36,217 nt of DNA from Desulfovibrio sp. JC022 (GCF_010470665.1 NZ_VOPZ01000006.1:1-36217), one strand, 5' to 3'; numbered from the stretch's first letter, positions 22,829-31,761 are shown. Notes: generated from the sequence alone by a model not told the origin. Numbers and translations are program-made.

Positions 22829-24082
22829 ATGAGCGATCACGCATGCGGAAGCTGCTCTTCCTCCGGATCAGGATGTTCTTCTCAGGGCTGTGCACCTGAA
22901 GACATGAAACTGAAAAAAGCCCTTTCCAGAATCAAACACAAAATCGTGGTTATTTCCGGTAAAGGCGGCGTAGGTAAAAGTACTGTGGCAACCAACATTG
23001 CTGTAGCCCTTTCCCTTGCCGGGAAACAGGTCGGTCTGCTTGATGTTGACGTACACGGCCCCAGTGTCCCCCGGTTGCTCAGCCTTGAAGACCAAAAGCC
23101 GCATATCGGCCATGAAATAATTGAGCCTATCTCCTGGTCCAGCAATCTCTGGGTTATGTCCCTCGGCTTTATGCTGCCCAGTAAAGACGATCCGGTCATC
23201 TGGCGCGGCCCGGTAAAAATCGGCCTGATCAAGCAGTTCGTGCAGGATGTTGCCTGGAACGACCTTGATTTCCTCGTTGTTGACTGCCCTCCCGGAACCG
23301 GTGACGAACCCCTTTCCGCATTGCAGACCCTCGGTCAGGACGCCCATGCTGTTATCGTAACCACCCCTCAGGGCGTGGCTGTTGACGATGTGCGCCGCTC
23401 TGTAAACTTCTGCAAACAGGTCGGCAACCCTGTTCTCGGTATTGTTGAGAACATGAGCGGTTTCGTCTGCCCTGACTGCGGCAATGTACATAATATTTTC
23501 AATTCCGGTGGCGGTGAAGAACTTGCCAAAGAAACCGGAGTAAACTTCCTCGGTCGCGTTCCTCTTGATCCTGAAGTAGGACGTTCCGGCGATGAAGGTT
23601 ACCCCATCATCCGTACTGATCACGAAAGTGCAACAGGACAGGCTCTGAACACCATCATCAAACCCATGCTGAATCTCACCGAGACTTTACAGGAAAACAA
23701 TGAGATGCCTAAACCTGAAGAATTTGAAGTCAAAAACGGCATGATGAGAATTGCGGTTCCCGTTGCAGCAGGCAAACTCTGCATGCATTTCGGCCATTGC
23801 GAACAATTCGCTCTCATGGATATTGATATTGCGACCAAAGGTATTGTAGCCACCAATATGGAAACTCCCCCGCCCCATGAGCCCGGCGTACTTCCCAAGT
23901 GGATCGCCGATCAGGGCGTACAGCTGGTACTGGCTGGCGGCATGGGTTCACGGGCACAGTCCCTGTTCACTGACGCCGGCGTTAAAGTCATTGTCGGCTC
24001 CCCTGCTGAAGCCCCTGAAAACGTGGTTTCCAGCTACCTCGCAGGTACCCTCCAGACAGGATCGAATACCTGCGACCACTAA
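22829..24082 (+). CDS. Mrp/NBP35-type P-loop ATPase fused to a C-terminal NifX-like domain
   Basis: A 417-aa cytosolic protein. It starts with a Cys/Gly/Ser-rich segment (MSDHACGSCSSSGSGCSSQGC), followed by the Mrp ATPase with Walker A GKGGVGKST (44-52), DVDVHGPSVPRLL, DCPPGTGDEPLS and the metal-bridging pair C214-x2-C217 (GFVCPDCGN). From about 305 is a NifX-like domain (MRIAVPVAAGKLCMHFGHCEQFALMDI, then LVLAGGMGSRAQSLFTDAGVKVIVG). ApbC/Mrp proteins carry and transfer Fe-S clusters; in Desulfovibrio an Mrp partner with ORP is known, as I recall, from the orp locus (DVU2109-like). AGGAG precedes the ATG. It is preceded by a terminator and ends before another. Confidence 0.94.
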   Translation: MSDHACGSCSSSGSGCSSQGCAPEDMKLKKALSRIKHKIVVISGKGGVGKSTVATNIAVALSLAGKQVGLLDVDVHGPSVPRLLSLEDQKPHIGHEIIEPISWSSNLWVMSLGFMLPSKDDPVIWRGPVKIGLIKQFVQDVAWNDLDFLVVDCPPGTGDEPLSALQTLGQDAHAVIVTTPQGVAVDDVRRSVNFCKQVGNPVLGIVENMSGFVCPDCGNVHNIFNSGGGEELAKETGVNFLGRVPLDPEVGRSGDEGYPIIRTDHESATGQALNTIIKPMLNLTETLQENNEMPKPEEFEVKNGMMRIAVPVAAGKLCMHFGHCEQFALMDIDIATKGIVATNMETPPPHEPGVLPKWIADQGVQLVLAGGMGSRAQSLFTDAGVKVIVGSPAEAPENVVSSYLAGTLQTGSNTCDH

Positions 24083-24120
24083 AAGCCATAAGTACATCTA
24101 CCGTACATATCTCGAACCGA

Positions 24121-24152
24121 AACAGCCTGCGCTAATCCCGCAGGCTGTTTTG
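24121..24152 (+). terminator. Terminator of the Mrp gene
   Basis: An 11-bp perfect stem (AACAGCCTGCG with CGCAGGCTGTT) and a 7-base loop are followed by TTTTGC. It lies 38 bases after the stop codon. Confidence 0.85.
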
Positions 24153-24215
24153 CATTTCTAAAGAGTATATGCGATTGTTCCATCTCTAATATTTACTAGA
24201 AATGAGGAACAGCAC

Positions 24216-24806
24216 ATGATCTTAGGTATTGAAGGCAGCCCCCGCAAAAAAGGAAATTCCCACAAAATGTTGCAGGCTATTCTTGGCGGAGCATCCCAGC
24301 AGGGAATCCCCGGCAACGAAGTGCATTTGCGGGACCTTAAATATGATCCCTGCGTGGGCTGCGAAATCTGCCGTAAAGAAAAAGCATGCCGCCGTTTTGA
24401 AGATGACATGACTGATCTTTATCCTGAGATTGAGGAATCAAAGGGGCTGGTGCTCATCTCCCCGGTCCATAACTACAACGTCACCGCATGGATGAAAGCA
24501 TTCATAGACCGCTTGTACTGCTACTACAATTTTGAGGATACCCGTCCGCGGGCATGGTCCAGCAGACTTGCCGGACAGGGCCGCAAGGCAGTAATCGGAG
24601 CCATTGCCGAGCAGGAAGATAAAAAGGATATGGGCTTCACCATTGAAGCCATGCGCCTGCCTCTTGAGGCTTTAGGCTATGAAATAGTGGAAGAACTTCC
24701 GGTGCTGCGACTCTTTGACCGGGGCATCATCGCCGAGCATCAGGAAATCATGGAACGGGCGCAAAACGCAGGCATCAAACTGGCAAAGGCTATTTCAGAT
24801 CAATAA
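24216..24806 (+). CDS. Iron-sulfur flavoprotein (Isf/NADPH-dependent FMN reductase family)
   Basis: A 196-aa flavodoxin-fold protein. It opens MILGIEGSPRKKGNSHKML, the FMN phosphate-binding loop of the family. A compact Cys set follows, C46-x2-C49-x2-C52-x5-C58 (CVGCEICRKEKAC), matching the 4Fe-4S motif of archaeal and bacterial Isf proteins. GLVLISPVHNYNVTAWMKAFIDRLY is the second FMN contact. Such proteins transfer electrons under anaerobic conditions, sometimes to reduce oxygen or peroxide. AGGAAC precedes the ATG. It overlaps the convergent binding-protein gene by 17 bases at the 3' end, and is probably monocistronic. The partner is unknown. Confidence 0.9.
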   Translation: MILGIEGSPRKKGNSHKMLQAILGGASQQGIPGNEVHLRDLKYDPCVGCEICRKEKACRRFEDDMTDLYPEIEESKGLVLISPVHNYNVTAWMKAFIDRLYCYYNFEDTRPRAWSSRLAGQGRKAVIGAIAEQEDKKDMGFTIEAMRLPLEALGYEIVEELPVLRLFDRGIIAEHQEIMERAQNAGIKLAKAISDQ

Positions 24807-25938
24807 TATCCTGCACCGCGATATGCCCGTCGCGGAAGGTGGAGATGATCACGTCTTTATCCGGATCACCGTTGTTGTTGTAATCAAATGTTCCGGTGAC
24901 CCCATGAAAGGGTGGCATATCCACCAAAGCATCGTGAATTGCCACAGGATCAGCGATTCCGGCGATTTTTGCACCGGCAAAAAGGCTCATCACCGCATCA
25001 TAGGTCAAGGCTTCGAGCTCGCTGGGATCGACCCCGTTCTTTTTCTTGTAGTCCTTTTCAAATTCAGCCCCGCCTTCGATGGGCAACCCCGGAATCCAGT
25101 GGTCGGTATAGTAACTGTTTTTGAAAAGCGAGTTACGTTGCAGCTCAATAGGGTCCCATGAATCTCCGCCCATGAGAATGCCTTTAAACCCAAGTCTACG
25201 GGCCTGAGCAACCTGTAATTGCACCTTCTTGGTATTATTGGGCAGGAAAAGAATCTTCGCTCCGGATTCAATTATTTCCTTCAACTGGGTTGAGTAATCA
25301 CGCTGTCCTGCTGCATAGTTTTGAAAGGAAACAACCTTCCCTCCGCCTTTTAAATAGTCTTCCTTGAAAAAACGGGCCAGTTCCGCACTGTAAGGACTGG
25401 AAGAGGCAAAAAGCACTCCCACATCCTTTTGGCCCAGATCATTTTTAGCAAACAGGGCCAGAGCTTCACCCTGCACAGTATTTGTGTATGAAACACGGAA
25501 AGAATATTTAAATGAAGTAAGTTTATTGGTTCCCGCAACAGGGGTGATGAAAGGAACTTTATATTCCTCACACACCTTAGCCACAGCCAGAGCGACCTTA
25601 CTTCCGGCTGCGCCAACAATAGCTGAGACTTTGTCTTTCTCAATCAAACGGAGAGCGGCCTTAGCTGCTATCTCGGAATCGCCGTTGCTGTCCGCAGGAA
25701 AAAGCTTAACCTTATACTCCTGCCCGGCTAATTCCAGCCCCCCGGACTTATTGATCTTGTCAGCAGCGTAACGTGCTGCGCGAATGATGTAATTCCCTTT
25801 TCTGAACAGTTCTCCGCTTGTAACCGCAACAACCCCGACCTTGAATTCTCCGGAAGTTTTTTTATCCGAGCACCCTGCGCAAAGACAAAGGACGAAAACA
25901 AAGACAAAGAAGACCGGAATAAATCTGTATATTTTCAT
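24790..25938 (-). CDS. Branched-chain amino acid-type ABC substrate-binding lipoprotein
   Basis: A 382-aa lipoprotein with a signal peptide MKIYRFIPVFFVFVFVLCLCAGC and a lipobox giving Cys23 as the lipid-modified residue. The mature protein has the type I periplasmic fold (LivJ/Peripla_BP_6): FKVGVVAVTSGELFRKGNYIIRAARYAADKINKSGG, DSNGDSEIAAKAALRLIEKDKVSAIVGAAGS, VPFITPVAGTNKLTS and ILFLPNNTKK. The usual ligand is a branched-chain amino acid, amide or other small solute. Unlike a typical liv operon there are no permease or ATPase genes next to it. It overlaps the 3' end of the flavoprotein gene by 17 bases. The expected promoter is in the 77-base gap to 26016, which also carries the upstream gene's terminator. 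Confidence 0.9.
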   Translation of the reverse strand: MKIYRFIPVFFVFVFVLCLCAGCSDKKTSGEFKVGVVAVTSGELFRKGNYIIRAARYAADKINKSGGLELAGQEYKVKLFPADSNGDSEIAAKAALRLIEKDKVSAIVGAAGSKVALAVAKVCEEYKVPFITPVAGTNKLTSFKYSFRVSYTNTVQGEALALFAKNDLGQKDVGVLFASSSPYSAELARFFKEDYLKGGGKVVSFQNYAAGQRDYSTQLKEIIESGAKILFLPNNTKKVQLQVAQARRLGFKGILMGGDSWDPIELQRNSLFKNSYYTDHWIPGLPIEGGAEFEKDYKKKNGVDPSELEALTYDAVMSLFAGAKIAGIADPVAIHDALVDMPPFHGVTGTFDYNNNGDPDKDVIISTFRDGHIAVQDIIDLK

Positions 25939-25978
25939 GAAAAACTCCGATTTACAGTTACATCCGAATTAAAAAAAC

Positions 25979-26006
25979 AAAAGGCGGCCTATGTAGACCG
26001 CCTTTT
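25979..26006 (-). terminator. Terminator of the mutL-alr-62-aa gene operon
   Basis: On the minus strand AAAAGGCGG pairs with CCGCCTTTT (10-base loop) and is followed by a T-rich run (GTTTTTTT). It lies 10 bases after the stop codon at 26016. Confidence 0.87.
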
Positions 26007-26015
26007 ACTACACAG

Positions 26016-26204
26016 CTAAATACCAGCCATGCAGTTGTAAAGTTCTTCGCTCACTTCAATACGGACAATGCCGTCTTCGATGTAAACGCGAATGTTGTTT
26101 TCAGGAATCAGGGCCATATCCATGGCGACTTCCACCCATTTACTCCTGAGCTCTGCCGGATCAACATCCTTAAGCGGATGACTCTCTGCTACTTTCCAAG
26201 ACAT
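26016..26204 (-). CDS. Small hypothetical protein (62 aa)
   Basis: A 62-aa protein with a strong ribosome site GGGAGA seven bases before the ATG, so it is very likely translated. It is acidic and predicted alpha/beta (MSWKVAESHPLKDVDPAELRSKWVEVAMDMALIPENNIRVYIEDGIVRIEVSEELYNCMAGI) with a single Cys. No domain is recognised. It begins 18 bases after the alr stop, in the same operon. It could be a small Desulfovibrio-restricted protein. Confidence 0.72.
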   Translation of the reverse strand: MSWKVAESHPLKDVDPAELRSKWVEVAMDMALIPENNIRVYIEDGIVRIEVSEELYNCMAGI

Positions 26205-26222
26205 TTTTATATCTCCCGTTTT

Positions 26223-27347
26223 CTATTTTTTATATGTCCTCGGATTCATCCCCAGAAGACAAAAAATTTCATACGTGATGGTCTGCCACCATCCCGCTAG
26301 ATCCTCTGCACTGATTCGGCCTTCGCCTTCCCCGCCCAGCAGGTAGGCAGTGTCGCCGAACTTCACAGCATCAATGTGGCTCACATCAACAATGCAAAGC
26401 TGCATGCAGACCCGGCCCAAAATATTAGCCCGCTTACCGTGGATACAAACCTGTCCGGCATTGGAAAGCCCGCGGCTGTAACCGTCGGCATATCCGGCGC
26501 AGACAATGGCGACTGTCATGTCCCGCTCTGCGGTATAGGTGCAGCCGTAGCTGATGGCCTGCCCCTTTTTAAGCTCCCGCACAGCCGCAATTTTTGTACG
26601 TACCTGCATGACAGCCTTTAAATCACGACCGCACTCGCTCCACTCAGTGCCCAACAGGGGATTGGAACCGTACAGTGCGATCCCTCCGCGCTGGGCGGAA
26701 TAATGAACCTGATCATGAACCAGAATCCCGGCGGAGTTGGCAAGTGAGGCTTCAAGCTCGTACCCGGCCTCGGAAAGTCTTTTCAAAATATTTGAAAAAG
26801 TCTCCGCCTGCGCGGACATGTATCCCTCGTAAGCCGGATCATCAGAAGTAGCAAGGTGCGAACTTGCCAGAACCGGATGGATCTCGGGGTTAATTTTCAA
26901 CCATTCAATCAACTTATCCAGTTCATGAACACTGAATCCAAGCCGGGACATGCCGGTATCAAATTTGAGGCTGACATCAACCTTGCGCCCCTGCGCCGCA
27001 ACAACTCCGGCCAGCATTTCAAGCTGCTCAAATTCACCGCAAAATGGTATAATTCCACTTTGCGAAGCATTGAAACAATCTTCCTCATTGAGTGGCCCAA
27101 GCAAGGAAATTATGCGCTTGGAGCAACCGCTTTTCCGCAGTTGCATGCCCTCGCCCACTGTGCCCACAGCAAAAGTATCCGCACCCTCTTCTTCAAGGGC
27201 GCGGGCCACTTCAATCAGCCCATGCCCATAAGCATCAGCCTTGACTACACCATAAACCCTGCTCCCCTTTTCACAGAGCAGGCGGTAATTATGGCGGACG
27301 GCATTTAGATCTACTTCAACTTCAAGTGCATTATATCCGATAGTCAT
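26223..27347 (-). CDS. alr: Alanine racemase
   Basis: A 374-aa PLP enzyme that interconverts L- and D-alanine for peptidoglycan. PLP-binding K36 lies in VVKADAYGHG, and the catalytic Tyr of the second active site is Y271 in YGCTYTAERD. GIALYGSNP and CAGYADGYSRGLSNAG are also family blocks. The usual RVCMDQ near the C-terminus reads RVCMQL (about 312-317), a substitution of the Asp next to the active site. The gene starts 29 bases after mutL and ends 18 bases before the 62-aa gene. It is a single alr in the window; no D-Ala ligase is present. Confidence 0.95.
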   Translation of the reverse strand: MTIGYNALEVEVDLNAVRHNYRLLCEKGSRVYGVVKADAYGHGLIEVARALEEEGADTFAVGTVGEGMQLRKSGCSKRIISLLGPLNEEDCFNASQSGIIPFCGEFEQLEMLAGVVAAQGRKVDVSLKFDTGMSRLGFSVHELDKLIEWLKINPEIHPVLASSHLATSDDPAYEGYMSAQAETFSNILKRLSEAGYELEASLANSAGILVHDQVHYSAQRGGIALYGSNPLLGTEWSECGRDLKAVMQVRTKIAAVRELKKGQAISYGCTYTAERDMTVAIVCAGYADGYSRGLSNAGQVCIHGKRANILGRVCMQLCIVDVSHIDAVKFGDTAYLLGGEGEGRISAEDLAGWWQTITYEIFCLLGMNPRTYKK

Positions 27348-27376
27348 GAGGAAGCTCCGATGAGATTGCGAGACAG

Positions 27377-29266
27377 CTACTTACGTTTAAAAAGTTTTTC
27401 CATTTCCAGTGCGGACCAGCTGACCAGAACAGGTCTGCCATGGGGGCAGTATTCCCGCTGAGGGCATTTTACCCATGCTTCAAGCAGCGAAAGAGCCTCA
27501 TCAACTGCGAGGGACAGGTTGGCTTTAATAGCAGACTTGCAGGAAAGCATTATCCAAAGATCATCAAGTGTTTTGGCCTGCCCGTCCACAGCTGCTTTTA
27601 AGTACTCCCTTGCTTCCCCGGTTTCAAGTCCTGGGGGTATTCCGCGCATGGAAAGAGTCTGCCCGGATTCCAGTTCGAGCATAAACCCGGCGGCCTGCAA
27701 GTCCTCCCACATTTCCTGCACTCGCTGCACTTCACTGGGATGGAGGGCAATATCGATAGGTAAGGCAAGAGGACGGGACTCCCCGCGGGTTCGCAGGGAT
27801 TTCATATTCTCATAAATAACTCGTTCATGGGCCGCATGCTGATCCAGCAAACCAAGGGAGCCGTTAGGCAGCTTTAGCACCAGATAAGTATCAACCACCT
27901 GTCCGAGATATTCAATGCGTGATCCCGGCACAAATACCGGACCCGCTGCAAATGGTTCATGCTGATTCTGTTCCGCTGCCTGAACCTCCTGCGCGGTGTA
28001 ATCCATGGGCCGCTCGTGAACCATATCCGGTTCCGGGCGATGTTCAGCCATAGAAGAAGTAAAATCTGTTTTGACAAAGCTTGCAGCCGCTTCCGGCTCA
28101 TCATCCATAGCCGTGAAATCGGTATTTTTAAACTCGTTCCAGCTGGAAAATTTAGCAGCAGGTTCGATGGGCAGAGACACGCTTTCCGATAACTTCTTTT
28201 CTCGCAAGACCGGCCGGACCGGCATTTCAGACTGTCTTTCAAAATGGCTATCGCCTTCCACAATCCCCAGTTCATAACGGGATAAAGCCTGCCCGATTCC
28301 ATTACGGATAATGCTGAAAACAGAACTTTCCTCCTGAAAACGCACCTCCATCTTAGCCGGATGCACATTCACATCCACCAGTTCCGGAGGCAATTCCAGA
28401 AAAAGCACCGCCTGCGGATATTCACGAGAAATCAAACGCCCCTTGTAAGCCCCGCGAATGGCACTGAGCAGAAGCTTATCCTGCACCGGGCGGCCATTGA
28501 CGAACATAACAATGCGGTCACCACGTCCTTGAGCCAATCCGGGAATACCCGCGCAGCCGTGGACCTTCATGTCCCCGGCCTCGTGGGAAAATTCCAGCAG
28601 GGATTCGCAGATATTACGCGGCCAAAAGACAGCCAGACGTTCGGGCAGAGTTTGTCCGGCAGGAAGCCTGAACTGTTCCCGGCCATTGGAGGTAAAAGAG
28701 AATCCGGCCCCCACATTGGCAAGTGCGACCTTAAAGAGAACCTGATTGCAACGGCGGGCTTCGGTATTCTCCGTTTTCAGAAATTTCAGCCGGGCCGGGA
28801 CATTAAAAAACAGGTCACGCACTTCAACCGAAGTCCCGCTAGGAATAGCTGCCGGACCTTCATCCGCCACATCCCCGCCTTCAACATGAATGAACCAGCC
28901 TTCGTCCGCGCCTTTGCGGCAGGAACTCATTTTAAACCTCGAGACTGAGGCAATACTGGGCAGGGCCTCTCCCCGGAATCCGAAACTGGTAATGGCTGCA
29001 AGGTCATCCACATTGGAAATTTTGCTGGTGGCATGACGGGTAACGGCCAATTTCAACTGATCAGCAGCAACCCCGTGACCGTTGTCTTTGACAGCAATAA
29101 AGCCCTGTCCACCACGCTCGACAACAACATCAACCTGCGTGCTGCCCGCATCAATGGAATTTTCAACCAGTTCCTTAACCACACTGGAAGGCCGCTCCAC
29201 AACCTCCCCCGCTGCAATCTGGTTACGCAGGGAAGTTGGAAGGACATGAATTTCAGGAGTACTCAT
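27377..29266 (-). CDS. mutL: DNA mismatch repair protein MutL, endonuclease type
   Basis: A 629-aa GHKL ATPase. The N-terminal ATPase has GEVVERPSSVVKELVENSIDAG, KDNGHGV, HATSKI and FGFRGEALPSIASVS. A Gln/Glu-rich linker of about 130 residues follows (about 330-460). The C-terminal domain has the metal-dependent endonuclease motif DQHA-x2-E-x4-E (D475 onward), SCKSAIKA (C576) and CPHGRP (C607). These three mark the nicking MutL of bacteria that lack MutH and Dam-directed repair. The ATG at 29266 has no strong SD. It heads the operon mutL-alr-62-aa gene. Confidence 0.96.
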   Translation of the reverse strand: MSTPEIHVLPTSLRNQIAAGEVVERPSSVVKELVENSIDAGSTQVDVVVERGGQGFIAVKDNGHGVAADQLKLAVTRHATSKISNVDDLAAITSFGFRGEALPSIASVSRFKMSSCRKGADEGWFIHVEGGDVADEGPAAIPSGTSVEVRDLFFNVPARLKFLKTENTEARRCNQVLFKVALANVGAGFSFTSNGREQFRLPAGQTLPERLAVFWPRNICESLLEFSHEAGDMKVHGCAGIPGLAQGRGDRIVMFVNGRPVQDKLLLSAIRGAYKGRLISREYPQAVLFLELPPELVDVNVHPAKMEVRFQEESSVFSIIRNGIGQALSRYELGIVEGDSHFERQSEMPVRPVLREKKLSESVSLPIEPAAKFSSWNEFKNTDFTAMDDEPEAAASFVKTDFTSSMAEHRPEPDMVHERPMDYTAQEVQAAEQNQHEPFAAGPVFVPGSRIEYLGQVVDTYLVLKLPNGSLGLLDQHAAHERVIYENMKSLRTRGESRPLALPIDIALHPSEVQRVQEMWEDLQAAGFMLELESGQTLSMRGIPPGLETGEAREYLKAAVDGQAKTLDDLWIMLSCKSAIKANLSLAVDEALSLLEAWVKCPQREYCPHGRPVLVSWSALEMEKLFKRK

Positions 29267-29340
29267 AATGATATATCTATACGGTATTTTTATTTAACTT
29301 TAAAACATGTGTTAACTACTGCCCAGAATACAATAAGCAA

Positions 29341-29374
29341 GGCCCCCCGTCTACACGTCAGTAGTCGGAGGGCC
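29341..29374 (-). terminator. Terminator after lptD
   Basis: A 14-bp stem with one A/A mismatch and one wobble (29341-29354 with 29361-29374, loop ACGTCA) lies 25 bases past the lptD stop. The following run on the minus strand (TTGCTTATTG) is only partly T-rich. Confidence 0.68.
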
Positions 29375-29399
29375 CAGTAACTTTTCTCAAAATCAAATT

Positions 29400-31736
29400 T
29401 TAAAACATGCTCATATCAATCAGGTTGAAATTAACGCTGTAGCGTTCGTCAACAGTAGTCTTGGATGCAGTAAATTCCATGAAGAAACACTGATGATTCC
29501 AACCCACAGAAGCGGTCTTTTCAAGATCGCGGTCAGCATTAAGATCAGAACGGAACTTACCGCCCACCTGAAGATTCCAGGGCAGCTTGGCTTTCATGCC
29601 GTAGCTGACAATCTGCATATCAGAATCCTGCTGACGTTTATATTCATCGATCTTGCGCAGGTAATCATAACCAAGAGAGAATTCCGCATACTCATCGTAA
29701 AAAAGCTTGAGAATATTTTCATGTTCGGTGATATCACCAAGGTAAGGGGAAAGCCATGTACGGGAAGTCAGATTCACAAAATTATATGGAGTAACAATGA
29801 CTTCCGCCATGAAATCGGAAAATGGACGCCGTTCATATTCACTGAGTTCGACAGAACGATTTTCCTCGTCAATGTCATATCCCTGTTCAAGGCGGACACG
29901 CAGAAATTCAAGATAGTCCGCTTCAAGTACCGGGTTGCCGTCATCGCCCATAACAACAGTTGCGCGGTTACGGTCAAAAACGTTGGTCAGCGAGAAAACT
30001 ACATCATTCTGCTCGGAAATGCGGTCACGGGAATCAAAGTAAGGCAGTTTGGCCTGCGAAGCAGAGTCATCCTGAACCCATGAATATTCCAACCGGGGAA
30101 TAAAGTTATGCTTCATGCGGGTCCAGCCTGATTTACCAACATTCTCCTTGCTGACAACCGGAGCGGACTCCAACTCAAAGACACGGTAAAAATCAGTGGC
30201 TGCGCTCATTCCGGCATCGGCAAGGATACGGGTCTGGCTGCTGTCGCGGTTGATTTCAGAACTTGCGTTCTGGAACGAACTCACAAGATAGTTGGTCGCC
30301 CTGATTCCTGCATGAGGAATAAAAGTAATCCCGCCAAGACGTACCGGCATACTGAAAGAAGGTTTGATGTCAAAACGTCCACCGGTGGTGCCGTATTCAC
30401 GCCAGAAATAGTTGGCCTGAAATTCACCTTCCCATTCAATGGGAGTACCTAAAAAATTATTCTTAAAAGCGTAAGCGGAAAGTTCCGGCAGCTTCTGTAA
30501 AGTCGGGTCCTGAGTGGAAGGGTTGTTGCCGTTCCGATAAAGCAGGTTCTCAGTGTATTCTGCCAAGGCTGAAACAGAATAATTATCCCAGCTTCTGGCT
30601 ACAAGAGCGGTACTTGTTCTTTTATTGGAATCCGCAGTGGCAATGTCACGCCCGAATTCATCAAGAAAGGAATCACGGGTGGCATCATAACCATTGGAAC
30701 CGGATTTAAATTCACGCAGGTAATCCTGATCAGAAACAAGGTCCATATCAAATATGGTCTGCCAATCGGGATTTCCAAGATATCCGTTATATTTTGATCT
30801 GATCCACCAACGGTTCTGGTTGGGACGGATCATAGTATCACTGAAAGAATAGCTTGCAGCATTGGGGTCGTCATAACTCTTGCTATCGTACAACCAGTCC
30901 GCACGCCATGAACCCTTGGTATTCACATCTTCGGAATGACGGAATTCAACACCGGGACGAGCACCGCGTTTGCTCAGATATTCCGGGTAGAAAGTCATGT
31001 CCATCTCATCATTGATGGCCCAATAAAACGGCAGGTTAATCCTGTTACCAAGACGGTTGGAGTTACCTATTTCAGGGTTAAGTATACCGGACTGGCGTTC
31101 ACGCTGCACCGGGAGTTCCATGTAGGGAGTGTACGCTACCGGGACACCCTTAAGTTTGAACTTGGAATGCCAGAGCCTTGCGTAACCGTTGATGGTGATA
31201 TCACCTTCACCGGACTCAAAGGACCAGAGCGGATTTTCACCGTCACAGGCGGTTACTTTGACGTCCTTGAAACTGTATGTGGCACCGTTGTGCTTCTCAA
31301 TAAACTCACTTTCAAAGTAAACATGGGGCTTGGCAACAAAAACGCGGCCCTTTTTCAGCCAACCGACCATATTGTTAAGGTCGAATTCAGCCTCGGCCGC
31401 ATCGTAAAAGTCGCCCTTGATCTGCGCTTTTACATTACCACGCAGGTAAATCCATTTGGTAGCCCTGTAAAAGCGGGCGAAATCTGCCTTGATGTAGTTG
31501 TCCCCGCTACGCAGGGTCACATCACCGTAGGCCTGAAGGTATTCGCTGTCGTTCTCCACAACAAGCTTGTCTGCGGCAAACTTCCATTGCTCACCCTTCT
31601 GCTCCACACCCTTGCTGTCTGTCATGGGCACAGTCATCTGCTCCTGCGCAAAAGCTGCGCACGGCAAACAGAGGAGAAGTAAAACTACAAATATAGCGAA
31701 CCTTGATTTCAAAACAACCTGCCCTTTAATATTCAA
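29400..31736 (-). CDS. lptD: LPS-assembly protein LptD
   Basis: A 778-aa outer-membrane protein that inserts lipopolysaccharide. The signal peptide is about 31 residues (FAIFVVLLLLCLPCAAFAQEQ). Residues about 45-160 form the OstA/LptA-like N-terminal domain (WKFAADKLVVENDSEYLQAYGDVTLRSGDNYIKA). The remaining about 600 residues form a beta-barrel of alternating aromatic and polar strands with many Asn/Asp loops. It ends in Phe, as expected for an outer-membrane targeting signal. It contains fewer Cys than E. coli LptD, so its disulfide pattern is probably different. It follows hldD by 25 bases; both act in LPS biogenesis. Confidence 0.92.
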   Translation of the reverse strand: MNIKGQVVLKSRFAIFVVLLLLCLPCAAFAQEQMTVPMTDSKGVEQKGEQWKFAADKLVVENDSEYLQAYGDVTLRSGDNYIKADFARFYRATKWIYLRGNVKAQIKGDFYDAAEAEFDLNNMVGWLKKGRVFVAKPHVYFESEFIEKHNGATYSFKDVKVTACDGENPLWSFESGEGDITINGYARLWHSKFKLKGVPVAYTPYMELPVQRERQSGILNPEIGNSNRLGNRINLPFYWAINDEMDMTFYPEYLSKRGARPGVEFRHSEDVNTKGSWRADWLYDSKSYDDPNAASYSFSDTMIRPNQNRWWIRSKYNGYLGNPDWQTIFDMDLVSDQDYLREFKSGSNGYDATRDSFLDEFGRDIATADSNKRTSTALVARSWDNYSVSALAEYTENLLYRNGNNPSTQDPTLQKLPELSAYAFKNNFLGTPIEWEGEFQANYFWREYGTTGGRFDIKPSFSMPVRLGGITFIPHAGIRATNYLVSSFQNASSEINRDSSQTRILADAGMSAATDFYRVFELESAPVVSKENVGKSGWTRMKHNFIPRLEYSWVQDDSASQAKLPYFDSRDRISEQNDVVFSLTNVFDRNRATVVMGDDGNPVLEADYLEFLRVRLEQGYDIDEENRSVELSEYERRPFSDFMAEVIVTPYNFVNLTSRTWLSPYLGDITEHENILKLFYDEYAEFSLGYDYLRKIDEYKRQQDSDMQIVSYGMKAKLPWNLQVGGKFRSDLNADRDLEKTASVGWNHQCFFMEFTASKTTVDERYSVNFNLIDMSMF

Positions 31737-31761
31737 CTGTCCCGGCTGACCGGATTGACAA

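Noticed and set aside
22868-23623. 251-codon minus-strand open frame inside the Mrp gene
   Set aside because: Antisense shadow of the Mrp ATPase; no domain and no ribosome site.
30936-31682. 248-codon plus-strand open frame inside lptD
   Set aside because: Antisense shadow of lptD; the amino acid composition follows the reverse of lptD codons.
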